A stretch of 64,000 nt of DNA, taken from positions 744,001 through 808,000 of the forward strand of contig OZ245018.1 in the NCBI GenBank assembly GCA_965223825.1. Reading direction: 5' to 3'. The stretch comes from CAJXQU01 sp965223825 (lineage in GTDB: Bacteria > Pseudomonadota > Gammaproteobacteria > CAJXQU01). The stretch's first letter is position 1, and each line of letters opens with the position of its first letter. Below are positions 15,610-24,290 of the stretch, in pieces. The notes below the pieces were generated by a model. That model was given only the letters and a program-made list of their open reading frames with translations. It was not told the origin of the DNA and ran no database searches. Made by a program: the position numbers and the translations under genes.

Positions 15610-17435
15610 ACAAAAACTACATTTTAAATTATACAGATACTTTTCGGTTTTTAAGTCTTGCAGTGATGGTGTTTTTATACGGTTGTGAATCGACAGCGCA
15701 GCGCACCAATACGATGGATGAAATCGATCGGGTTTTACAGGCGGGTGGTGATCAGAATGTGCCCCATGCAAAAAGTGAGGTTACTACGATCAAGCATCAG
15801 ACGAAACCCATCCCGGCAGAAGTGAATCAGGCTTTGTTACCTGAGATGCAAGCGTTACCAATGGTATCAGGGAAGCAGACGAAAGTTCCTGTGGTTTCCG
15901 GTTCAGCAGAGCAACAACGGTTTGATATTTCAGTAAGTAATGTGCCAGCTGATCAGTTTTATATGAGCTTGGTTGAAGGGACATATTTTAATTTAGTTGT
16001 GCATCCTGATTTGCAAGGATCGATATCGTTAAATTTAAAAAATGTCACGATTATTGAAGTCATGGATGCTGTACGTGATGTGTATGGTTATGAATATGAA
16101 CGTACCGGTTATGGATTACGCGTGTTACCGAATGCACTTGAATCACGGATATTCCAAGTTGATTATTTGAATGTACAACGATCGGGGATGTCATCAACTT
16201 CCGTTAGTTCAGGAACGTTGCAGTCAGCTGCAAATAATAGTGAAGGATCATCTAGCTCGTCGTCAAACAATAGTCGAGAATCAAGTAGCAGTAGTACGGG
16301 TACACAAGTCACTACAGAGCAACCATTAACCAGTTTTTGGGATGAATTAAACACTTCTATTCATGCGATCATTGGGGAAAGTGATGGGCGTAGTGTTGTG
16401 ATCAGTCCGCAATCCGGTTTAGTGGTGGTACGGGCGATCCCAAATGAGTTACGTGATGTTGAGCATTACTTGCGAGCGGCACAATTGATCTCACAACGAC
16501 AAGTTATTTTGGAAGCAAAAATTCTCGAAGTGGAATTGAGTGAGAACTTCCGGAGCGGTATTAATTGGGCTGCATTATCTGGCGATATTAATATCGGTAT
16601 GACGGGGGGAGGCAGTTCCTTAGATAACGATTTTGGTTATAGCGATCTTAGCGGTGTTAACGGTGATCTTGCCGCTGATAATCTTGGGGTGGGTGGCGAT
16701 GGTAATAGCAGCTCATTAAATCCTTTTTCAGGTTTTGGTGGTGTATTTTCATTAGCATTAAGCACCAACCGTTTTTCAGCATTTATTGAGTTACTAAAAA
16801 GGCAAGGCAATGTACAAGTGTTGTCTAGCCCGCGAATTTCCACAACGAATAACCAAAAAGCAGTCATTAAAGTAGGTCAGGATGATTTTTTTGTGACCGG
16901 TGTTTCATCGGATACTGCCGCGAATCTCAATGGTGGTACTGGTGTGATTTCATCGGACATTGAGTTAACCCCATTTTTCTCAGGGATAGCGCTGGATGTC
17001 ACGCCGCAAGTTGGATCCAACGATGAAGTCACGATTCATATCCATCCATCGGTAAGCCGCGTTACGGAACAGCAAAAAAACTTACAGGTAAATGGTCGTC
17101 CTCAAAGTTTGCCGCTAGCACGAAGCGTCATTCGTGAATCGGACAGCATTGTTCGCGCTCGCAACGGCGAGATTGTTGTGATTGGTGGGCTCATGCAGGA
17201 TTCGATCAACGATGCGGATGCGAAAGCCCCGGGTGCTGGCGATATTCCTATCATTGGAAATTTATTCAAACAGAAATCCCGTTCGTTGAAAAAAAGCGAG
17301 CTGGTGATTCTCTTACGTCCGATCGTGGTTAACAACTCACGAGATTGGGCGAATTCTATTAATGCTTCACGCCAGCGCGTCGGGCAAATGCGTCAAGATC
17401 TTAACGACTGGGATTCGTCAACAGTAAGGCCCTGA
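15606..17435 (+). CDS. mshL: MSHA secretin MshL (outer-membrane lipoprotein)
   Basis: 609 residues. The signal peptide ends in the lipobox-like FLYGC, so the mature protein is probably a lipoprotein. An STN domain (SVSNVPADQFYMSLVEGTYF) and N1-like domain (VMDAVRDVYGYEYERTGYGL) follow, then a Ser/Asn-rich spacer at about residues 200-240. The secretin channel (QRQVILEAKILEVELSENF, GAGDIPIIGNLF, ELVILLRPIVV) completes the protein. It forms the outer-membrane pore for the MSHA pilus. It is the last gene before a 177-nt gap that contains a stable hairpin; mshM and mshN probably continue the operon. Confidence 0.92.
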   Translation: MNKNYILNYTDTFRFLSLAVMVFLYGCESTAQRTNTMDEIDRVLQAGGDQNVPHAKSEVTTIKHQTKPIPAEVNQALLPEMQALPMVSGKQTKVPVVSGSAEQQRFDISVSNVPADQFYMSLVEGTYFNLVVHPDLQGSISLNLKNVTIIEVMDAVRDVYGYEYERTGYGLRVLPNALESRIFQVDYLNVQRSGMSSTSVSSGTLQSAANNSEGSSSSSSNNSRESSSSSTGTQVTTEQPLTSFWDELNTSIHAIIGESDGRSVVISPQSGLVVVRAIPNELRDVEHYLRAAQLISQRQVILEAKILEVELSENFRSGINWAALSGDINIGMTGGGSSLDNDFGYSDLSGVNGDLAADNLGVGGDGNSSSLNPFSGFGGVFSLALSTNRFSAFIELLKRQGNVQVLSSPRISTTNNQKAVIKVGQDDFFVTGVSSDTAANLNGGTGVISSDIELTPFFSGIALDVTPQVGSNDEVTIHIHPSVSRVTEQQKNLQVNGRPQSLPLARSVIRESDSIVRARNGEIVVIGGLMQDSINDADAKAPGAGDIPIIGNLFKQKSRSLKKSELVILLRPIVVNNSRDWANSINASRQRVGQMRQDLNDWDSSTVRP

Positions 17436-17477
17436 TCGGTTCACGAATATTTACGGTTTCAATAGCAGTTTTAATTC

Positions 17478-17511
17478 GCGTAGATGGCACGAAAGCGAGA
17501 GCCATCTACGC
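17478..17511 (+). repeat. Perfect 11-bp hairpin between mshL and mshM
   Basis: GCGTAGATGGC (17478-17488) and GCCATCTACGC (17501-17511) enclose a 12-nt loop. No T-run follows, so it is not a classic terminator. It may stabilise the upstream mRNA, tune read-through into mshM, or be an operator. Confidence 0.7.
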
Positions 17512-17612
17512 AATAAGCACGCGAAGACACCGCAGTGAATCAATCTAAATAGGCATGACTCATGCATTGATTCACCCACGCTTACAGGAACGTAGCACAG
17601 GAGGAAATGTCC

Positions 17613-18557
17613 ATGTACCTACAGCACTTTCGATTAAAAGAACTTCCTTTCGGGATTACACCAGATACGTCATTTTTCATGAATCGTGCGGCTTATCGCG
17701 ACGCATTGAATGTCATGAAAGTCGCCCTCGATATGGGCGAAGGTTTTCTCAAAGTCACGGGCGAAGTCGGCACTGGTAAGACGTTGTTATGTCGCTCATT
17801 GATCAGAACTTTAGGGGATGATTACGTCACAGCTTATGTACCGAATCCGTACCTTACGCCAGAATCGTTATTCTTAACGATCGCTGATGAATTAGGTGTT
17901 CGATACGCGCCGAATATTAATCAACACACTTTACTGAAACGCATTACGTGGACGCTGATCAAACTGCGAAAAGAAGGCAAACGCGTCGTGCTGTGTCTTG
18001 ATGAAGCGCAAGCAATGCCGATTCAAACATTAGAAACATTGCGGTTATTAACCAACCTTGAAACAGAAAAACGCAAGTTAATCCAAGTCGTGTTATTTGG
18101 TCAGCCAGAATTAGATGATCTTTTATCAGAACGATCGATTCGACAATTACGACAACGAATTACTTTTTCATACAAACTTGCGCCGTTAAATCGTGATGCA
18201 TTAAAACGTTATCTTGATCACCGCCTCACTGTCGCGGGTTATAAAGATGGCGATATGTTTGATGAAGATGCATTAAATCTATTGTTTGTTGCAAGTCGCG
18301 GAATTCCACGTTTAGCAAATATTCTTGCACATAAAGCCATGATCGTGGCGTACGGAGTTGGTGATCTGATCGTCACGCGCAAGCATATGCGTGTTTCGAT
18401 TGAGGATACAGATGACGCACGGCGTTGGCATGAAAAATCAACCCGAGAAGTGAGTCGGTTATGGCGTTGGGCATACGGCACGTTCGGTGTCTTTGCCTTA
18501 GCAGGTGTGACGGCATTTATTTTAAAGTCTGAAAATGTGATGGCGTTAATTCACTAA
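17613..18557 (+). CDS. mshM: MSHA biogenesis ATPase MshM (ExeA-like AAA)
   Basis: 314 residues. ExeA/GspA-type AAA domain: N-terminus MYLQHFRLKELPFGITPDT, Walker A GEVGTGKT near residue 51, Walker B VVLCLDEAQAMP, sensor region QVVLFGQPEL and a lid (SRGIPRLANILAHKAM). A hydrophobic stretch (TFGVFALAGVTAFIL) close to the C-terminus anchors it in the inner membrane. ExeA proteins help insert or open secretins in peptidoglycan, which suits its position after mshL. ATG 17613 is 8 nt after AGGAGG, whereas ATG 17607 is only 2 nt from it. Confidence 0.9.
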   Translation: MYLQHFRLKELPFGITPDTSFFMNRAAYRDALNVMKVALDMGEGFLKVTGEVGTGKTLLCRSLIRTLGDDYVTAYVPNPYLTPESLFLTIADELGVRYAPNINQHTLLKRITWTLIKLRKEGKRVVLCLDEAQAMPIQTLETLRLLTNLETEKRKLIQVVLFGQPELDDLLSERSIRQLRQRITFSYKLAPLNRDALKRYLDHRLTVAGYKDGDMFDEDALNLLFVASRGIPRLANILAHKAMIVAYGVGDLIVTRKHMRVSIEDTDDARRWHEKSTREVSRLWRWAYGTFGVFALAGVTAFILKSENVMALIH

Positions 18558-18570
18558 ACAACGTCGGACA

Positions 18571-19860
18571 ATGAGCTTCGTCAATCAAATTCTTGCAGAA
18601 GCCGGTGGTCGAAAAAATTTGACCACCACGCTGCCTAGCATATTGCCTGATATTGAATTCCCTCCATTTTATGATAGCGATGGAACCAATGAAGAAATGC
18701 ATCGGGTTGGGCCGGATTTTAGGCGCGTAAAAATACGTTATTTTCGGAATTTTATATTTGCTTCTCTTCTACTATCCATCGTGCTTTTATTTTTGGATAA
18801 ATTACCGATTAATATAACGACTCATTTGGGTTTGGGTGATGCGCTTACGGATAACCCGGTAATGGTTTCATCTGCGAACGCTGAGGTGGAATCGATGTTG
18901 ATTCCAACCATCGCGGAGCAATCAATGGATGGGTATTTGATTGAAGACTCTACTCTCGAAGAGTTGAATCAGGCTGATGAACCTCTGGTCGAGGGTCAAA
19001 ACTCCTTCCCCGATATTGATGATACGCCTTTCCGACGGATGATCGTATTGAGTGAAAATCCTACTGATCAAACGAATAGCATTAATCGTCACCTTTCTGA
19101 AGAAGTGATCTTGCCTCATAACGGCCCTGATTCACAGGCAGCGCTACATGCGGATTTACTTAATCAGGCGACATTATTATTAGATAAAAGTGAGGCCGAG
19201 TCTGAAGCCCACAAACCAGCTAAATTTGAAAGAAAACCCACCGAGTTTAAAAAGTCAGATGGGCGTTTTCACCGAACAAACTTTGTCACTAAAGCGCAGT
19301 CATTACTAAAACAAGGGGATGCTTTTGCGGCATTGAGTATGCTCTCAGAAGGTGTAAAAACCGACCCTAAAAACACTGAGGCTATTTTATTATTGTCATC
19401 GATCTGGTTGCGAGAAGGTAATCAACAGCAAGCCGCTTTCGTGTTACATCAAGGTCTGAAACAGTCGCCAAAGAATACCGAGTTAGCTCAACCATTAGCG
19501 CATTATTATCTAGCAGATGGACAGGTTGATGTGGCACTCGCAGTATTATTACGCGCAGCACCGGGCGCAATAGTTAATCCAGAATACCATTCATTTATTG
19601 CCGCATTACAGCAGCAAAAAGGCCAGCATATTGCGTCAATTTTATCGTACAAAAGTGTGCTGGCAGTTCGCCCCAAAAAAGGAAAATGGTGGTTGGGTTT
19701 AGGGATCTCCATGCTGGCGGAAATGCGTTATGACGAAGCACGAATGGCATTTAAAAACGCATTAAAAGATACGACCATTTCACCGCCACTTAAACAATTT
19801 GCACATCAACGTCTGACCGATCTCAACGGCGTCGCAGCAAATAAAAAAAAGAAGGGTTAA
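18571..19860 (+). CDS. mshN: MSHA biogenesis protein MshN (TPR protein)
   Basis: 429 residues. The N-terminus MSFVNQILAE is typical of MshN. A transmembrane helix (about 60-76, FIFASLLLSIVLLFL) is followed by a long periplasmic linker and at least four TPR units in the C-terminal 180 residues (AQSLLKQGDAFAALSMLSEG, AFVLHQGLKQSPKNTELA, YDEARMAFKNALKD). It probably acts as a scaffold for secretin assembly with MshM. It begins 13 nt after mshM and ends 3 nt before mshE, so it belongs to the operon. Confidence 0.87.
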   Translation: MSFVNQILAEAGGRKNLTTTLPSILPDIEFPPFYDSDGTNEEMHRVGPDFRRVKIRYFRNFIFASLLLSIVLLFLDKLPINITTHLGLGDALTDNPVMVSSANAEVESMLIPTIAEQSMDGYLIEDSTLEELNQADEPLVEGQNSFPDIDDTPFRRMIVLSENPTDQTNSINRHLSEEVILPHNGPDSQAALHADLLNQATLLLDKSEAESEAHKPAKFERKPTEFKKSDGRFHRTNFVTKAQSLLKQGDAFAALSMLSEGVKTDPKNTEAILLLSSIWLREGNQQQAAFVLHQGLKQSPKNTELAQPLAHYYLADGQVDVALAVLLRAAPGAIVNPEYHSFIAALQQQKGQHIASILSYKSVLAVRPKKGKWWLGLGISMLAEMRYDEARMAFKNALKDTTISPPLKQFAHQRLTDLNGVAANKKKKG

Positions 19861-19863
19861 CGG

Positions 19864-21789
19864 ATGATGCAACGAAAGCGCACGCGTCTCGGCGAAGTTC
19901 TTGTCGAATCGAATATTATTACCCAAGAACAACTTAATGAAGCAATGCAAGAGCAGGCTAAGACGGGCGCACGATTTGGCCGTGTTTTGATCGATAAAGG
20001 CTTTATTGATGAGGCGACGTTTCTTCGCTCTTTAGCGAATGAGTTGAAAGCGCCTTATATTGATTTGAGTGAGTACCCGGTTAATCCAACGATTGCTCAA
20101 TCTATCCCGGAAATTCATGCGCGTCGCTACCGGGTCGTTGCGTTAGCGCAAGAGGAGGATTCTGTTGTTGTTGGTATGGCCGATCCAACGAATATTTTTG
20201 CTTTCGATGAATTGTCTCGGCTTTTACGTAAACATTTGATCGTCAGTGTCGTGAGTGAGTCTGATGTTTTAAAAGTACTTGATCGTGTTTATCAGCAGCA
20301 AGACGAAATCACGGGTTTCGCTGAGGAATTACAAGAACAGTTAACAGAAAACGATAGTTTTTTAAATGATAAAGGCGATAGTGTTGATAACACTGAAACG
20401 CCAGTAGCGAAATTATTACAATCAATGTTTGAAGATGCGATCCGATCGCGAGCTTCCGATATTCATATTGAACCCGATGAGAAAGTATTGCGGATCCGTC
20501 AACGTATTGATGGCGTATTGCGCGAACATGTTATTAATGAAAAACGTGTCACCAGTGCATTAATCGTCCGTTTGAAATTAATGGCAGGCTTGGATATTTC
20601 TGAAAAACGCTTACCGCAAGATGGCCGTTTCAGTATGATGATCGGCACACGGCAAGTCGATATCCGGTTGTCGACAATGCCAATTTATCACGGTGAAGCT
20701 GCGGTGATGCGTCTGCTTGATCAGAGTGAGGGTATTCCCGATCTTGCTCAACTTGGTATGCGCCATGACATACGTGAACGCTACGAAACGATAGTTGCTA
20801 GGCCACACGGTATGGTGCTGGTGACCGGTCCTACGGGTAGCGGTAAAACCACCACACTTTATAGCACGTTGAAATTATTAAATAAGCCGAAAAGTAAAAT
20901 TATTACGGTGGAAGATCCGGTCGAATATCGCTTGCCACGGATTAATCAGGTGCAGGTGAATCCTGAAATAAATCTGGATTTCGCACGCGTATTACGCACC
21001 ATCTTGAGACAAGATCCGGATGTGGTGTTAATCGGTGAAATGCGTGATGCAGAGACTGTACAAATCGGTCTACGCGCTGCAATGACCGGCCATTTAGTGT
21101 TTTCAACATTACACACTAATGATGCTGTGAGCACTGCGACTCGGCTGTTGGACATGGGCTCGCCAGGTTATTTACTCGCCAGTTCATTAAAAGCGATCAT
21201 AGCGCAGCGATTGATCAGACGTTTATGTCCAAAATGCCGCGTACCTGAAGAGCCGAATACGTCTGAAACAGTCTGGCTGCGTCGCGTCGGTGGCACCCAT
21301 TCAGAGTATTACACGGGGGAAGGGTGTCAGGATTGTAATCATACGGGTTACAAAGGTCGGATTGCTGTTCATGAATTATTAGTTATCGATCATGAACTTT
21401 CACTTGCGTTGGCATCTGGCGATAGTGCAGCGTTTATTCGTCAAGCATTACTCTCGCCTGAATATCGTACGTTGGATCGTGTTGCTTTAGAGCATGCACA
21501 GAAAGGATTGACGTCATTAGAAGAAGTAATGCGCGTCGTAGCTGATTTATACGAAGGGGAAGAGGCTGATGATAAAGAATCTACGGTAGTGGCGAAGGGC
21601 AATCCGTATCTCGTGGATGATGAACAAATCGATCCACTAGAACAAACTCAACCGATCAACATGTACGACCTACAAAGTGCGGCGGTGGATGGGCGTGGTA
21701 CAGAAGAAACGCGCAGCCATTTTTTGGATGATATAGAAAACTTACCTGATGACATTGCTGAACTTAATCTCGACTTAGTTGAGGATTAA
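19864..21789 (+). CDS. mshE: MSHA pilus assembly ATPase MshE with c-di-GMP-binding MshEN domain
   Basis: 641 residues. Residues about 6-65 carry the two tandem MshEN motifs (RLGEVLVESNIITQEQL with EAMQEQ, and RFGRVLIDKGFIDEATFLRS). In characterised MshE this domain binds c-di-GMP and stimulates ATPase activity. The ATPase core has Walker A GPTGSGKTT, Walker B DPDVVLIGEMRD, His box STLHTND and a metal site CPKC/CQDC. The last about 85 residues form an unusual acidic tail (from GEEADDKE to the end) not seen in the paralogue at 3-1055. The gene ends 2 nt before mshG. Binding of c-di-GMP is inferred from the motif, not shown. Confidence 0.93.
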   Translation: MMQRKRTRLGEVLVESNIITQEQLNEAMQEQAKTGARFGRVLIDKGFIDEATFLRSLANELKAPYIDLSEYPVNPTIAQSIPEIHARRYRVVALAQEEDSVVVGMADPTNIFAFDELSRLLRKHLIVSVVSESDVLKVLDRVYQQQDEITGFAEELQEQLTENDSFLNDKGDSVDNTETPVAKLLQSMFEDAIRSRASDIHIEPDEKVLRIRQRIDGVLREHVINEKRVTSALIVRLKLMAGLDISEKRLPQDGRFSMMIGTRQVDIRLSTMPIYHGEAAVMRLLDQSEGIPDLAQLGMRHDIRERYETIVARPHGMVLVTGPTGSGKTTTLYSTLKLLNKPKSKIITVEDPVEYRLPRINQVQVNPEINLDFARVLRTILRQDPDVVLIGEMRDAETVQIGLRAAMTGHLVFSTLHTNDAVSTATRLLDMGSPGYLLASSLKAIIAQRLIRRLCPKCRVPEEPNTSETVWLRRVGGTHSEYYTGEGCQDCNHTGYKGRIAVHELLVIDHELSLALASGDSAAFIRQALLSPEYRTLDRVALEHAQKGLTSLEEVMRVVADLYEGEEADDKESTVVAKGNPYLVDDEQIDPLEQTQPINMYDLQSAAVDGRGTEETRSHFLDDIENLPDDIAELNLDLVED

Positions 21790-21791
21790 CC

Positions 21792-23039
21792 ATGAGCAAA
21801 AAATCACAAACGGTCATGTTTGAATACCAAGGCCGAAGTTCCGCGGGTACGATTGTATCGGGCGATATGGAAGGTAGCTCTAGTGCGATCATCGCTTCGC
21901 AATTAATGAGTACAGGCGTGACACCGATCCGGATTGCGCCGAAAGAGAAGGCAAAAGACAACGCATCAATATCATTAAAACACTTCTTGCAGTATCGTCG
22001 GGCGCCCGATCTTGGTGAGATGATTATGTTTTCGCGGCAGATGTACACATTGCTGCGTGCGGGTGTTGCGATCAACCAGGCCATAAATGGCATTGTCCGT
22101 TCCATTCGTAATGACTATTTCGCCGAGGTGCTCACTGAGATTCAGGCGGCACTGGAGTCGGGGCAAGATCTGAGTCAAACCATTGTGAAATATCCGACGA
22201 TTTTTCCGCCCTTGTTTGTCGCGATGATCCAGGTCGGTGAAGACACAGGCCAACTCGACGAAGCTTTTTTGCAGATCTCGCATTACATGGAGCACGATAA
22301 AGAGACGCGCATGCGAATATAAAGCGCCGTGCGTTATCCAAGTTTTGTACTTATCGCAATTTCAGTAGCGATCACGGTGATTAATATTTTAGTGATTCCA
22401 GCATTTGAACAGGTCTTTGCCAGCGCTGGGACGGAGCTGCCTTTACCAACACGAATATTAATGATGACCTCACACGTGTTCGTAAACTATTGGCCGTTTC
22501 TTCTCGGTGGATTGGTACTCTTCGTTTTTGGAATAAAAATGTGGCTTAGAACCGCTTCTGGTCGACATACTTGGGATCGTTGGAAACTCAAATTACCACT
22601 GGTCGGCGATATTATTGAACGTGCTTTATTAAGCCGTTTTGCACGCGCTTTTGCGATGTCGACAAAAGCGGGTGTGCCGTTGATTCGTGCACTGACCGTT
22701 GTCGCACGGGCTGTGGATAATGATTACGTTGCGGTGCAAATAACGCGCATTCGGAATGATGTCGAAAAGGGGGATACGTTAACGCGTTCCGCCACTGCGA
22801 CAGGGATGTTCACACCATTGGTTTTACAAATGCTTAGTGTCGGCGAAGAAACCGGTGCGGTGGATGAGTTACTGCAAGAAGTAGCAGAGTTTTATGAGCG
22901 CGAAGTTGAATACGATATTAAAAACTTAAGCTCAACGATCGAGCCCGTGTTAATCACCGTGATCGGGGTGATGGTATTAATGCTGGCTTTAGGTATTTTC
23001 TTACCGATGTGGGATATGTCCGCAATTGCGAGCGCTTAG
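21792..23039 (+). pseudogene. mshG: MSHA platform protein MshG interrupted by an in-frame TAA
   Basis: GspF-family platform protein, 416 codons including one internal stop. The N-terminal half (176 codons; first T2SSF domain ending at QVGEDTGQLDEAF) stops at TAA 22320-22322. The same frame continues at once with SAVRYPSFVLIAIS, the exact family continuation (normally RMRIKSALRYPS), through the second domain and final helix to 23039. A single base change AAA to TAA explains it. A GTG at 22329 could restart the second half, but no ribosome-binding site precedes it. It is either a genuine nonsense mutation, a sequencing error, or a site of read-through. The paralogue at 1057-2220 is intact. Confidence 0.88.
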
Positions 23040-23118
23040 CGCTGAGAATCGAGTCATACTTGTTATAAGTAGTCTGTGCCGCAAACGACGAGATAGCACC
23101 TGATAATTCGCATTTGGT

Positions 23119-23124
23119 TATAAT
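23119..23124 (+). promoter_or_regulatory. Likely -10 element (TATAAT) of aroE
   Basis: A perfect TATAAT 34 nt before the aroE ATG at 23153. The matching -35 region is weak. The preceding 80 nt after mshG show no terminator. Confidence 0.4.
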
Positions 23125-23152
23125 TGCGCTTCGTTTACTAGGAAGCCGTCGA

Positions 23153-23998
23153 ATGTCATCAACCATCCACTACGATCTTGCTTCAGATCGTGATCAGTAC
23201 GCAGTCATGGGGCATCCCATTTCACACAGCTTGTCCCCCGCGATTCATCAAGCCTTTGCCGAACAGACAAAACAGAAATTACATTATCAAGCGATCGATG
23301 TTCCTGAAGATCAATTTGTAGAAGCGGTAAACGCTTTTCGCGAAGCCGGTGGAAAAGGCTTGAATGTCACCGTACCGTTTAAAGAACAAGCGTGGGAGTT
23401 ATGTGATCACCGATCGGAAGCAGCGCAACTCGCCGGTGCCGTTAACACGCTACAGTTTAGAGAGGATGGGATTTATGGCGATAACACCGACGGCACGGGT
23501 TTGATTAGAGATATTAGCGTGAACCATGCCACGTCGATCGAAGGTAAACGAGTTTTGATCTTAGGTGCGGGCGGTGCAGTACGTGGTGTAATACAACCTT
23601 TGCTACGCGAGCGACCGGCGGAATGCGTGATCGCGAATCGGACATTCGCTCGAGCAGAAGCATTAGTCGAAATTTTTGCTGATTTGGGCAACGTGGCGGC
23701 GGCCGAATTTGATGCCTTAGTCGGTCAATCATTCGATCTCATCATAAATGGAACCTCTGCCAGCTTGAGTGGTGCGCTGCCGCAATTACCGTCAGGAATT
23801 TTAACTGACGGGGCCATGTCTTACGACATGATGTATGCAAATCAGCCAACCCCCTTTGTCAGGTGGGGATTGTTGCAGCGCGCCAAAATATCGGTTGATG
23901 GTTTTGGGATGTTAGTCGAACAGGCGGCAGAAGCTTTTTATCTCTGGAGAGGGGTCAGACCCTTGACAAATTCAGTGATCACTGAAATCAAACCTTAA
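23153..23998 (+). CDS. aroE: Shikimate dehydrogenase AroE
   Basis: 281-residue NADPH-dependent shikimate dehydrogenase of the aromatic amino acid pathway, cytoplasmic. Substrate-site motifs are seen in order: VMGHPISHSLSP, NVTVPFK (catalytic Lys), GAVNTL, DNTDGTGL (catalytic Asp). The Rossmann loop LGAGGAVRGV and NRTFARAE (NADP ribose-phosphate binding) follow, and DGFGMLVEQAAEAF ends the protein. ATG 23153 is chosen over 23114 because it follows AGGAAG and the predicted -10; the N-terminus then has normal length. It stands alone on the + strand after the pilus operon, and the next genes are convergent. Confidence 0.95.
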   Translation: MSSTIHYDLASDRDQYAVMGHPISHSLSPAIHQAFAEQTKQKLHYQAIDVPEDQFVEAVNAFREAGGKGLNVTVPFKEQAWELCDHRSEAAQLAGAVNTLQFREDGIYGDNTDGTGLIRDISVNHATSIEGKRVLILGAGGAVRGVIQPLLRERPAECVIANRTFARAEALVEIFADLGNVAAAEFDALVGQSFDLIINGTSASLSGALPQLPSGILTDGAMSYDMMYANQPTPFVRWGLLQRAKISVDGFGMLVEQAAEAFYLWRGVRPLTNSVITEIKP

Positions 23999-23999
23999 C

Positions 24000-24221
24000 T
24001 TATGCACAATTGTCATCAATCGTTGCAAGACGGCCTAAATGACAAGGAAATGACACTTAATATTGGATTTGCTGAAAAATAATCACGTAAGTTATTGATT
24101 AATATGTAAAACGGCAAGTGGTCGTTTTTTAACCGATTTAATAAGACCGTAATAAAAACAGGCGGTGACGGGCTTTTGACTTTGCTTATACACAAAGTTA
24201 TCCACAGATTTTGTGGGTAAC
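24000..24221. repeat. DnaA-box/IHF intergenic element, copy A
   Basis: One of two direct copies flanking dctMQ. It contains a DnaA box TTATGCACA at 24000-24008, an exact IHF-type site (reverse of WATCAAN4TTR) at 24088-24100, and a conserved block at 24130-24155. A three-box core follows: TTATACACA 24186-24194, TTATCCACA 24198-24206 and inverted TGTGGGTAA 24212-24220 (one mismatch). The rest of 23999-24290 has no gene. Copy B at 26179-26392 keeps the same order and spacings: the core boxes superimpose exactly and the CGATTTA block is 64 nt before the central box in both. Confidence 0.75.
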
Positions 24222-24290
24222 ATGAAGAAGCGTTTACCAACAGCAACTTAGCTATTTTTCATTATGAAAGTCGAAAGATTTTCGTTTTTG

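Noticed and set aside
24265..24288. Terminator CGAAA-gat-TTTCG-TTTTT near the dctM end
   Set aside because: The stem is only 5 bp and T-rich on the wrong strand for dctM; aroE ends almost 300 nt upstream.
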